From assembly GCA_002729295.1 (NCBI GenBank), contig PBTU01000055.1, forward strand, positions 1 through 31,868: a stretch of DNA of 31,868 bases, given 5' to 3'. Origin of the DNA: Verrucomicrobiales bacterium (GTDB lineage: Bacteria > Verrucomicrobiota > Verrucomicrobiia > Verrucomicrobiales > Akkermansiaceae). The position numbers and the translations under genes were made by a program. Positions 1-7,134 of the stretch are shown here, one piece after another (position 1 is the first letter of the stretch; every line of letters begins with the position of its first letter). A model generated the notes under the pieces. It saw only the letters and a list, made by a program, of their open reading frames with translations, was not told where the DNA came from and ran no database searches.

Positions 1-260
1 TCCTCGCCTCGGGACTTCGCCTGGCTGAAATCGAAATAGTCCCGGTTGAGTCGGACCAGCAAAGGGAAGTCTTTTTCCAGGGCCGATGCGGGCAACTTCG
101 CTCCCCCGGAGGTCGTGACGATATACATCGAGCCTGAGTGTTTCCAGTCGTTCATGTCAGCGATGGCTTGGGAAGGGCTGATAAAAACGCCAATCAGAGC
201 AGGCGCCAGCAAGGACTTAGAAAGAGGAAAGTCAAAGAGGTCGTATATGGTGCGTATCAT
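1..260 (-). CDS. Secreted DUF2341-domain protein, N-terminal part (cut by window edge)
   Basis: The reading frame opens with ATG at 260 and runs off the left edge, giving about 86 residues. A hydrophobic stretch near residues 18-35 (LLAPALIGVFISPSQAIA) looks like a signal peptide with an AxA-type cleavage site, so the product should be exported. After it come SGSMYIVTTSGG and FPLLVRLNRDYFDFSQAKSR, which match the start of DUF2341, a beta-rich domain common in large verrucomicrobial surface proteins, some of which also carry LamG or MotA/TolQ/ExbB-type domains. It starts 13 bases after the metallophosphoesterase stop, so the two are probably cotranscribed. The rest of the protein is outside the window and its full architecture cannot be stated. 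Confidence 0.7.
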   Translation of the reverse strand, partial: MIRTIYDLFDFPLSKSLLAPALIGVFISPSQAIADMNDWKHSGSMYIVTTSGGAKLPASALEKDFPLLVRLNRDYFDFSQAKSRGE

Positions 261-273
261 CTTTTAGCTCTGG

Positions 274-1263
274 TTACTTCTCGGCTGTCCCAAGCTGCCG
301 ACTGCGAATTTTCGGGCAAATCTCCTTGCCGTCGGTTAGGTCAGGCTTTGCCGCAATCCCAAGTTGTGAGGGGGATTTACCGACCCATTTACTCTCCCGA
401 CCCTTGACGTCGATGCGTCCGCTGACAGGGTCAATGGTGAGTGTGGTGAAGAGGCTATCGCGATATGGGCAGGTGTACTCGACCCAACGGAACTTGGAAT
501 GAACCTCGGCCGGGTAGCTCTTGTTACGGTAAGAGCCACCAACCCATTTATAGGAAGCCGAGTTGACGTGTAGATAAGAGATCTTACCCACACGGGCCAC
601 ATGATCAATGTGAGTGTGCCCGTTGACAGCCAAAAGAACCTTGTCGGCAGCTGAGCTCAATAGCGCCTGCACCTCTCCAGCGTTGTCGATACTTGATGGG
701 CCCGCGAGAGGCTGATGGCAGATGACGAGAATCGGGCCCCTAAGGGTTTTCAAGTGTTTCGCGAGCCACTCAAGTTGTTTCTCTCCAATGTGAGAAGGAT
801 AACCGCCCTTGTGGTTTTTCGGCTTCTCGTTTCCATCGAGGACAATCAGGTCGAGACCGTTAACGTTCTCGGTGTAGTAGCGTCCCTTCATACCCCAGAG
901 TTTCGCGACCGTATCAAAGGAGTGTCCCCCATCGATCTCGTGGTTTCCGAGAACATGCAGGGTTCTGCGATGCGCCTTTTCAAAGGCCTTGGTTACGGCC
1001 TCGTTTTTCTTTGTCGGATAGGCGAAATCGCCGAGTTGTAGAAGAGCGTCGGGCTTTTCTTCCTTCATGGCATCAAGAAATGATTTCAGTCTCGCCGGGC
1101 CATCGTGCATCACGTCCTGGTGCAAATCGGTGATTATGCCGAGCTTGATGGGCTTTTTGATTTTGGCCAGAGTAGCCATGACCTGCCGGGGCAGGATGAT
1201 TGAGGTCGCCACTACGCCGGTGGTGCGCAAGAAGTCACGTCTTGATGAGCTAAATTTTTCCAT
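274..1263 (-). CDS. Exported calcineurin-like metallophosphoesterase
   Basis: The 329-residue protein has a twin-arginine type signal at its N-terminus (SRRDFLRTTG, residues 7-16, then a hydrophobic run), so it is probably folded in the cytoplasm and exported by Tat. The metal-binding motifs of the calcineurin-like phosphoesterase superfamily are all present in order: D46-x-H48, G78-D79, GNHE at 106-109, H183 in CHQP, and GHTH at 215-218. A di-metal phosphatase or phosphodiesterase active site is therefore intact. The substrate cannot be read from the sequence; periplasmic relatives act on phosphomonoesters or cyclic nucleotides. It lies downstream of a sulfatase and directly upstream of a DUF2341 gene on the same strand, which suggests work on extracellular organic matter. 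Confidence 0.88.
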   Translation of the reverse strand: MEKFSSSRRDFLRTTGVVATSIILPRQVMATLAKIKKPIKLGIITDLHQDVMHDGPARLKSFLDAMKEEKPDALLQLGDFAYPTKKNEAVTKAFEKAHRRTLHVLGNHEIDGGHSFDTVAKLWGMKGRYYTENVNGLDLIVLDGNEKPKNHKGGYPSHIGEKQLEWLAKHLKTLRGPILVICHQPLAGPSSIDNAGEVQALLSSAADKVLLAVNGHTHIDHVARVGKISYLHVNSASYKWVGGSYRNKSYPAEVHSKFRWVEYTCPYRDSLFTTLTIDPVSGRIDVKGRESKWVGKSPSQLGIAAKPDLTDGKEICPKIRSRQLGTAEK

Positions 1264-1399
1264 TTTGGTTTCCCTTTGTTTTTACGGGATCGGAGAATCT
1301 TGGTTGAACCTTCATCGTTGGGAAAACGATGGGAAAGGAAGCTTTCTTGCAGGAAACATCGAGGATCCATTACTCGATGGCCTGTCAGAGGGGGGCGAT

Positions 1400-1583
1400 T
1401 GAGCTGTTTCGTGATGCGCCAGTCTTTGGGGGCGACGAAGCCTTCGCGGCCTTGGCTGGAGAGGGTGGCGCCAGGTGTTTGGAGTTTTCCAAATTCTTTG
1501 ATGCGAGAGAGCATGGCTTTGGCGCGCTCCGGGTGATTCTTAACTGGGGTGATTTCTCGTGATTGCTCCCTCGAAATAAAGAT
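1400..1583 (-). pseudogene. Possible decayed C-terminal end of a second sulfatase
   Basis: The 338-base gap between the sulfatase stop (1602) and the metallophosphoesterase start (1263) holds an open minus-strand frame from a stop at 1584-1586 to a stop at 1212. Its first part reads EITPVKNHPERAKAML and then LQTPGATL. This resembles the end of arylsulfatases, where an E-T-x-N segment is followed by HPE and a TPG tripeptide. No start codon or catalytic domain precedes it, and the rest of the frame down to 1212 looks random. I read it as the tail of a lost sulfatase gene. It could instead be a chance open frame or a short real gene starting at ATG 1514. Confidence 0.27.
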
Positions 1584-1601
1584 TTATTAGACTGTGTTTG
1601 C

Positions 1602-2999
1602 TCAGGGTTTGCTTTCAAAATCCGGTTTCAAGTTGGCGGCCGCTTTGTGGGCCTTTTTCGTGTCCAGAATTCTTCCTGGGTCTCGTTGCTCTCTAAGTTG
1701 TTGATCGAGAATTATAGAGAGCTTATTTTTAATTTCGGCGTGAGCAGGGTCGGTAGCGAGATTGGTCATTTCAAAATGGTCCTCGGTGGTGTGATAGAGC
1801 TCTTCGGGAGGGCGATTCATGAAGCGGTTGACGAGTTTTTCGTGTTGGGGATTTGAGAAAGAGGAGAACACCCAGCTTTGCCAGTATGGGTTGCTTTCGT
1901 TTTTGCCCATGAGATGTTTTTCAATGTAGAGGGAGTCGGGAGAGAGGTTTCGGATGTAGCGCCACTCGCCATTGGTGACCGAGCGGATGGGATAGGACGG
2001 GCCTTCGGGGAAGTTGTTGTGCATCCCGAAGGCATAGTCGCGGTGATTGGCGTGCTCGCCGTAAAGAACCGCAGCAAAACTCGTGCCGTCGAACTTTTCG
2101 GGTGTCGCTTCAGCTCCGGCGAGATCGAGGAGAGTGGGAAGAATGTCGGCGTATTGCACGATGGCTTTGGTGCGGGCGGGAGCGATTTTTCCCGGCCAGC
2201 GAGCGACGAGAGAAGTGTGGAGACCGTTGTCCCAATTGGTCCACTTACAACCGGGGAATTGAGCACCTTGCTCGCTGGTGAAAAGGACGAGGGTGTCGTC
2301 GGCGAGTTTGCTTTTATCAAGGAGAGCGAGGAGTTCGCCGACCTGGGAATCCATGTAGGTGATCTCGGCGAGGTAGTCGGCGTATTGCTTCCGCGTCATC
2401 GGGGTGTCGGCGAGATATGAGGGCAGTTTGATTTTCTTGGGCGGGTAGACCGAGGCGTCGCCCATTACCCAGGGGACGTGTGGTTCGGTGAGAGCGACAA
2501 CGAGGCAGAAAGGTTGCTTCGAATCGCGCGCGATGAATTCCTTGCTGCCGGAGAGGTCGTGCGGATTGGTGGGATTTCGGACACATGAAGGATCGAATCC
2601 GGGGACCATTTCAAAGGGAAAGACGGACTTGGGTTTAACGTGAGTCTTGCCAGCAAGTCCGACACGATAGCCGAGTGGATTGAGAAGGTGAGGCATGCTC
2701 TTGGTTCCGGGTCGGCAGGTGCCGTGATTCCACGCGCAGCCATTTCGATGAGGATATCGTCCGGTGTAGAGTTCGGATCGGCAGGGCGAGCACATCGCCA
2801 TTCCGAGATAGGCCCGGTCGAAAACGAGTGATTGATTGGCGAGCGCGTCAAGGTGGGGAGTCTTGGCATTTTGTCCGCCGTTGAGGGGGAGGTCGCTGAA
2901 GGTGCAGTCGTCAGCAATGATGATGAGGACATTGGGTTTTTGATCCGCGCGCAGAGCCGTCGAGAGGCAGAGGAGAAATAGGAAGGTGAATGATTTCAT
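1602..2999 (-). CDS. Secreted sulfatase, N-sulphoglucosamine sulphohydrolase-like
   Basis: This 465-residue protein starts with a Sec signal peptide (residues 1-18, ending ALRA). The alkaline-phosphatase-fold sulfatase core follows. DD at 30-31 supplies metal ligands. The formylglycine motif at 70-74 is C-S-P-C-R, with C70 the residue expected to be oxidised. A later SEQG segment and a DNGLHT segment correspond to the usual metal- and sulfate-binding positions. Together these fit the S1 family branch that includes heparan N-sulfatase-like enzymes. It probably removes sulfate from algal or animal polysaccharides in the periplasm or outside the cell. The usual serine in the C-x-P-S-R motif is replaced by cysteine. 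The SRAP gene ends 8 bases upstream on the same strand. Confidence 0.88.
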   Translation of the reverse strand: MKSFTFLFLLCLSTALRADQKPNVLIIIADDCTFSDLPLNGGQNAKTPHLDALANQSLVFDRAYLGMAMCSPCRSELYTGRYPHRNGCAWNHGTCRPGTKSMPHLLNPLGYRVGLAGKTHVKPKSVFPFEMVPGFDPSCVRNPTNPHDLSGSKEFIARDSKQPFCLVVALTEPHVPWVMGDASVYPPKKIKLPSYLADTPMTRKQYADYLAEITYMDSQVGELLALLDKSKLADDTLVLFTSEQGAQFPGCKWTNWDNGLHTSLVARWPGKIAPARTKAIVQYADILPTLLDLAGAEATPEKFDGTSFAAVLYGEHANHRDYAFGMHNNFPEGPSYPIRSVTNGEWRYIRNLSPDSLYIEKHLMGKNESNPYWQSWVFSSFSNPQHEKLVNRFMNRPPEELYHTTEDHFEMTNLATDPAHAEIKNKLSIILDQQLREQRDPGRILDTKKAHKAAANLKPDFESKP

Positions 3000-3007
3000 G
3001 AGAAAAT

Positions 3008-3610
3008 TTAAAAGAGTTCGCCTTGGGTGTGTCGAGGAGGATTTTTCAGGAGTGGATTTGGGGCGTCACTGACGTCTAAAGAAAGGACGGAGGGTTGCAA
3101 GGCGGTGAGTGATTGGGAGAGATATTGGTTTTGGCGTTCCTCATCGAGGAAGGCGGGCATGCGATGGTGGATGGGGGAAACGAAGTCATTGGCGTCAGTG
3201 GTGAGCATAGAGACGCAGTCGCCGAGTTCGGTGTTGGGTTCCCAGAGGCCAGCAGCGTAGAGCCATTGTTGGGCGGCGCTGCGGAAGAGGTGGGTGCGTT
3301 TGTGGCCCTTGGGGCCGGACCACTCGTAGTAGGAGATCAAAGGAATGAGGCAAGGGCGTCGCGCGAAGGATTCTTTCCAAATCTGGCTCTCGAGATTGTC
3401 GCTACGGGTGTTATTGATGACACCGAGGCCTTTGCGTTGAAAGCCCCATCGCATTTCGGTTAGGGTGCCGTCTTGAAGAATGATGGGAGTGGAATTGGTG
3501 CGACGAATGAGTCGGGTTTCCGGCTTGTCGGAGAGGGAATCGGGCGGATTGCCGCCAGAGGGGAGAGGGATTTTTTCGGTTTTCTGGGCCGTGTTGAAGG
3601 CGTTGCACAT
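3008..3610 (-). CDS. SRAP-domain protein (YedK/HMCES-like abasic-site DNA-protein crosslinker)
   Basis: The 200-residue protein keeps the SRAP family key residues. Cys2 directly follows the initiator Met, which must be removed to expose the reactive amino-terminal cysteine. MRWGF is at 53-57, N67 lies in a NNTR segment, E96 in YYEWS, and H148 in the HHRMP motif. Family members covalently trap abasic sites in single-stranded DNA and protect them during replication. The sequence begins MCNAF rather than the common MCGR, a mild departure. It is followed closely by the sulfatase gene, an odd functional pairing that may be only positional. Length fits the family (about 200-230). Confidence 0.87.
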   Translation of the reverse strand: MCNAFNTAQKTEKIPLPSGGNPPDSLSDKPETRLIRRTNSTPIILQDGTLTEMRWGFQRKGLGVINNTRSDNLESQIWKESFARRPCLIPLISYYEWSGPKGHKRTHLFRSAAQQWLYAAGLWEPNTELGDCVSMLTTDANDFVSPIHHRMPAFLDEERQNQYLSQSLTALQPSVLSLDVSDAPNPLLKNPPRHTQGELF

Positions 3611-3757
3611 TCGTTAAATGAGAACCTGCGCATTTATGAGGAAGCTTTCAAGGAGATCATTTGTTCACGATCCGAACCCGAATGGGACAGATCCGACAAT
3701 AGATCCGCAGATGGAGAGAGTGGATTGTTGAAGTGTGGGGGGCAAAGATCCGGGCAT

Positions 3758-3791
3758 AAAAAAACCCGGTAAGCTGGAGCTTCTCGGGTTT
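3758..3791 (-). terminator. Intrinsic terminator of rpsP
   Basis: On the plus strand AAACCCG (3762-3768) pairs with CGGGTTT (3785-3791), with a second inner pairing AAGC/GCTT. Read on the minus strand the hairpin is followed by seven T (complement of the A-run 3758-3764). It lies 30 bases past the rpsP stop, so it ends that transcript. Confidence 0.85.
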
Positions 3792-3820
3792 GTAAAGAGA
3801 TGAGGTTGCGATTTTGGTAA

Positions 3821-4063
3821 TTAACCAGCATTGCGCACCTTCTTGATGATGCTGCCTACGGTTGACGAGGGCTTGGCGCCAACGGCGAGCCATTTGTCAG
3901 CTTTTTCCAGATCTAGGGTGTAATTTTCACCTTCGGTCATAGGATCGTAAGTGCCAAGCTGCTCAATATAGCGACCGTCGCGGCGCTTGCGGCTGTCTAC
4001 AGCAATAATTTTGTAGTAGGGCCGGTCTTTGGATCCTTGGCGAGTGAGTCGAAGTGCTACCAT
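3821..4063 (-). CDS. rpsP: 30S ribosomal protein S16
   Basis: The 80-residue product is a standard S16: it begins MVALRLTRQGSKDRPYY and contains VDSRKRRDGRYIEQLGTYDP, the conserved core. S16 is an early-binding protein needed for 30S assembly. In many bacteria rpsP leads an operon with rimM, trmD and rplS. Here it is followed at once by an intrinsic terminator and stands alone, with the divergent zinc-ribbon gene on its other side. The start ATG at 4063 is the only plausible one. No clear promoter can be called in the 172-base divergent gap. Confidence 0.97.
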   Translation of the reverse strand: MVALRLTRQGSKDRPYYKIIAVDSRKRRDGRYIEQLGTYDPMTEGENYTLDLEKADKWLAVGAKPSSTVGSIIKKVRNAG

Positions 4064-4235
4064 ATATTTCGGTGGTGGGCGCGGAAACTGGGCGAATTTG
4101 GCGGCTTTGCCAAGAATTATTTAGCTTAAATTTCGGGAATATTACAGGTGTACTTCTTGAGATGGTTGAATTGGGGAAGGAAATTTCTTGGTAGAGCAGG
4201 GATTTTCGTTTAATTAAGACACGTTAATTATTTCC

Positions 4236-4898
4236 ATGAGATGTCCCCGATGCGTGCAAAAAATCCACCTAGCGGCGACATCCTGTCCCCATTGTGGGTT
4301 TACCGTGGAGCAAGCGGACGAGCTTTTTGGTGATCAGGACGTATCTTTGCAGAAATTTAGTGACCCGGCAGGGGCCATGCGAATGAAAGAACGCAAACCA
4401 ATGCGCAAGTTGATGGAACGCTTTGAAAAGAGGTTCCCGCAGCTGTTTGTTTCGGTTTATTTAGGCGCTTTTGAAGAAATGACGAGTATTCGCCAATTTG
4501 GTTTTTGGCTGCTCAACCGGGCCGCTTTCTCCGATGTTGATGTCAACCGCCCGAATGAGAATGGAATCTTAATCGTCGTTGATGTGACCGCGAAGACGGC
4601 GGGGGTCACCTACGGGTATTCCTTGTTGCCTTACCTGGATGACGAGAGCACCTTCAATGCCCTGTCAGCGGCCCATCCTTATTTGATTCAAGGTGAGTTT
4701 TTGCAGGCGATCGATCACACAATTGGAAAGCTGGAGACAACACTGAAAAAGGGCTGGCGGAGGGCAAAGCGGAACCCCGAAAAAGTGTTGGGTCAGATTG
4801 GTCAAAATCCGGTTGCTCGAACCAAGGCCTCGCTCAAGGGAGTGCGTGAAGGAAATAAGATTAGCGAACCCCGTGAAAAAGTGGAGATTGGAGAGTGA
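4236..4898 (+). CDS. Zinc-ribbon protein with TPM-like domain
   Basis: The 220-residue protein opens with a four-cysteine zinc ribbon (CPRC at 3-6 and CPHC at 17-20). Residues about 55-180 resemble the TPM domain (TPM_phosphatase, as in YgcG, Psb32 and MOLO-1). The signs are an amphipathic segment with FWLLNRAAF, the strand NGILIVVDV, then TYGYSLLPYL with the family's glycine-tyrosine step, and the helix GEFLQAIDHTIGKL. No signal peptide or membrane segment is visible, so it should be cytoplasmic, unlike most TPM proteins. The basic C-terminal tail is probably disordered. Its stop overlaps the start of the next TPM-like gene, so the two are translationally coupled. Molecular function is unknown. 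Confidence 0.65.
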   Translation: MRCPRCVQKIHLAATSCPHCGFTVEQADELFGDQDVSLQKFSDPAGAMRMKERKPMRKLMERFEKRFPQLFVSVYLGAFEEMTSIRQFGFWLLNRAAFSDVDVNRPNENGILIVVDVTAKTAGVTYGYSLLPYLDDESTFNALSAAHPYLIQGEFLQAIDHTIGKLETTLKKGWRRAKRNPEKVLGQIGQNPVARTKASLKGVREGNKISEPREKVEIGE

Positions 4899-5959
4899 TG
4901 GGGTTGAGAGCAGTTGTTACCCTGAGTTTGGTCTCTTTCTTAATGGGGCAGGAGGCGACTCCCGAGCCTGCCATAGAAGTTTCCGAGTTGCCTCAGTGGA
5001 AAGCGGAGGATTTGGAAATGTTGAAGGCCGGGGAATTGATTCCTGGTTCGACGATTTTTGGTGGAATTGCTTTGGAACGATTATTGTCCGGAGACCTAGA
5101 GCCAATTGAGCTGGATCCGGCGGTGAGGGAAATTCCGGAAAAGAAGCCAGCAAAAGAAGAATGGCCTACGAATATCAGTGATGAGTTTTTGAGCCGCTAT
5201 TTCCATCATGCTCCCGAGGTTTTTCTGGTCGATCCCCAGGATTTGCTGACGGAACAGCAAAAGCAGGAGCGCGAGAGATTTTTAAATTATCATGCAGATG
5301 ACTCAGGGTTTGATCTCTACGTCTACCTTTTCGATACCAAGCAGGAAATTCCAGTAGGAGAGTCGTTGCAGGGAGTCGTTCTAGATCATTTCGCAGACAA
5401 GGAGTCTACAGCCGTGGTGTTTTATTTTATGGGCGACCCCCAAAGGTCTGAATTGGCCTTTTCGGAGGACCTTAGTGAAGAAATCCGCACGGTAAATGTG
5501 CGGGATCTCATGAAGCTTTCAATTGAAGAGGCCATGCAGAGTGAAGAGCCTCTGACGCAGCTAGAGTTTTTTTTGGGCCAACTCGCCATGCGCTTTTTAG
5601 GGTTGAAGAAAAAGTTGAAGGAGGATGGAGTGCCCGGCGCGCGCTTGAGAGGGATGGGCGAAAAAGAGGAGGAGAAACTCGGGAGCCTGTCCTCTCTCTG
5701 GCATGATTTTCGAGGGGATTCGGAAGCGTTCCTCGCCGTGGTTGTTTCAGTGAGCTTTGCTCTTTCGGTCGGGCTTCTTGTTTTCCTGAGGTATTTGGTG
5801 GACCGCAATCGGGCATTTGTCTTTCCCGATGCCCAGGGCAGTTCTCTGCTGGGAGCTCCGCATGCGCCAGGCGTGGGTAGTGTGATTTCCTATCATAACC
5901 GGACGCAACCCCCGTCGCTTCAGCGGAATAACTATCCGGATTATTTGCAGCGGATGTGA
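4895..5959 (+). CDS. Membrane-anchored TPM-like protein with signal peptide
   Basis: The start is either GTG 4895 or ATG 4898; GTG has a GGAG at 4883-4886 with 8-base spacing, while ATG overlaps the upstream TGA as TGATG. The roughly 354-residue product has a signal peptide (about residues 1-19) and a proline- and glutamate-rich segment. A region at about 100-245 resembles a TPM domain, with LLTEQQKQERERFL and then FDLYVYLF. One transmembrane helix lies at about 279-300. The last 50 residues contain LGAPHAPGVGSVISY, a glycine-rich tail I associate with verrucomicrobial TPM proteins, and would sit in the cytoplasm. It therefore presents its main domain in the periplasm. Partner of the preceding cytoplasmic TPM protein; exact role unknown. 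Confidence 0.62.
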   Translation: MMGLRAVVTLSLVSFLMGQEATPEPAIEVSELPQWKAEDLEMLKAGELIPGSTIFGGIALERLLSGDLEPIELDPAVREIPEKKPAKEEWPTNISDEFLSRYFHHAPEVFLVDPQDLLTEQQKQERERFLNYHADDSGFDLYVYLFDTKQEIPVGESLQGVVLDHFADKESTAVVFYFMGDPQRSELAFSEDLSEEIRTVNVRDLMKLSIEEAMQSEEPLTQLEFFLGQLAMRFLGLKKKLKEDGVPGARLRGMGEKEEEKLGSLSSLWHDFRGDSEAFLAVVVSVSFALSVGLLVFLRYLVDRNRAFVFPDAQGSSLLGAPHAPGVGSVISYHNRTQPPSLQRNNYPDYLQRM

Positions 5960-6004
5960 AGAGATGGGCCCTCCCTGATTTTATTTTTGACTCGCGTTGA
6001 AATT

Positions 6005-6025
6005 CAGGCGAAACCCTTACGCCTG
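6005..6025 (+). other. Stem-loop directly before the terminator hairpin
   Basis: CAGGCG (6005-6010) and CGCCTG (6020-6025) form a perfect 6-bp stem with a 9-base loop. The next hairpin starts at the very next base, so the two would stack coaxially in RNA. It may be part of a two-hairpin terminator or of a small structured RNA. Confidence 0.5.
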
Positions 6026-6093
6026 AGGCCCGACCGATTGTTCGATAAGCGCAGATTCGGGGGAGTTTGCGGAACGATGGTCGGGCCTTTTTT
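6026..6093 (+). terminator. Long intrinsic terminator after the TPM gene pair
   Basis: AGGCCCGACC (6026-6035) pairs perfectly with GGTCGGGCCT (6079-6088). The stem continues, after one bulged G, through ATTGTTC with GAACGAT, and six T follow (6088-6093). The loop is large, about 28 bases, and can form a further small CGCA/TGCG stem. It separates the TPM pair from the protease pair. The size is larger than a usual terminator, so a small RNA ending here is also possible. Confidence 0.78.
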
Positions 6094-6153
6094 GTTCTGA
6101 CAACTGGATTTTGCCCATTGCTATTCGCTGCGTGCGCTTTTAAATTGTGGCAA

Positions 6154-7134
6154 ATGAAATTGTGCAAAGCAATCTATGTGTTCCTCGGAATGCTTTCCAT
6201 GCAGGCTTCCGCGGATCGATTGTATTTTAATGATTTGCCGACCCCCAAATCGCTCGATGATCTTCGGGCTATTCAGGAGGCGATGCAGTCCAACCTCTCC
6301 CGAGCCCGGAGGGCCACGGTTTGTCTTCAAATTGGAGAAGGATCGGGAAGTGGGGTGATTGTGAGCCCGGAAGGTCTGGTGCTGACTGCGGCTCACGTGA
6401 CAGGAGGAATTGGGGAAGAAGTCACGGTAGTCATGGAGGATGGCACCGAATATCAGGGAGTATCATTGGGATTAAACGCCAAAACAGATGCGGCGATGCT
6501 AAAAATTACCGATTCCGGGCCGTTTCCCTTCGTAGAATGCGACAAGAATGACACGACCAAGCTGGGCGACTGGGTTTTTTCTTTGGGCCACTCGGGCGGA
6601 TACGATAAAGCACGGGGAATTAATGTTAGGATCGGGCGTCTGGTCAGGGAAGCCGAGACCACCATCCAGTCGGATTGTATGCTGATCGGCGGAGATTCCG
6701 GCGGTCCTCTTTTCGATATGACTGGAAAAGTGATTGGGATTCACAGCCGGGTCGGCGCTTCGAAAGAAGAGAGTATGCATGTGCCGCTTCGTGAGTTTCA
6801 GGCCCACTGGGACGAACTTGAGAAAAGTGACTTCGTGGGTGAAGGTCCATTCGCCAAAAAGCCTGTTCCGGGAAGTGGTTTTCTGGGAATGTTGGTGGAG
6901 GATAGTTCGGAAAAGAAAGGTCTGCGCGTAACGGAATTGTGGGAAAAGGGACCGGCGGAGAAAGCTGGTATTAAGGTAGGTGACTTGATCCTGGAGGTTG
7001 AGGGGGGTAGTGCTACCCAGGAATTATTGAAGAGCACTCTTGGGCAACTTGGTTCCGGCCAGAAGATTTTGATCAAGTGGACCGGCGGCGGAGAAACCAA
7101 GGAAAAAGAAGTCAAACTGGAAGACCGACCATGA
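6154..7134 (+). CDS. Secreted HtrA/Deg-like serine protease with C-terminal PDZ domain
   Basis: From ATG 6154 the protein has 326 residues and a signal peptide of 20 (ending MQASA). A longer frame back to TTG 6067 would start inside the terminator hairpin and spoil the signal peptide, so I reject it. The trypsin-fold domain has a complete catalytic triad: H81 in LTAAH, D112 in KTDAAML, and S182 in GGDSGGPLF. A PDZ domain covers about 243-322, with GFLGM as the carboxylate-binding-loop region and PAEKAGIKVGDLIL. This is the layout of DegP/DegS-type envelope quality-control proteases, here with one PDZ. The stop overlaps the start of a second protease-like gene (ATGA), so the two products are made together. 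Confidence 0.88.
   Translation: MKLCKAIYVFLGMLSMQASADRLYFNDLPTPKSLDDLRAIQEAMQSNLSRARRATVCLQIGEGSGSGVIVSPEGLVLTAAHVTGGIGEEVTVVMEDGTEYQGVSLGLNAKTDAAMLKITDSGPFPFVECDKNDTTKLGDWVFSLGHSGGYDKARGINVRIGRLVREAETTIQSDCMLIGGDSGGPLFDMTGKVIGIHSRVGASKEESMHVPLREFQAHWDELEKSDFVGEGPFAKKPVPGSGFLGMLVEDSSEKKGLRVTELWEKGPAEKAGIKVGDLILEVEGGSATQELLKSTLGQLGSGQKILIKWTGGGETKEKEVKLEDRP

Noticed and set aside
6026..6088. The long hairpin as a tRNA or SRP RNA gene
   Set aside because: No cloverleaf, no T-loop or GGAA tetraloop motif; it is one extended hairpin with a T-run.
6097..6125. CTGACA at 6097-6102 with GCTATT 17 bases later as a promoter for the protease pair
   Set aside because: The -35 match is good but the -10 match is only 3 of 6, so it is not reportable as a promoter.
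6067..6153. N-terminal extension of the HtrA-like protease to a TTG codon at 6067
   Set aside because: It would begin inside the terminator stem and bury the clear signal peptide that begins at ATG 6154.
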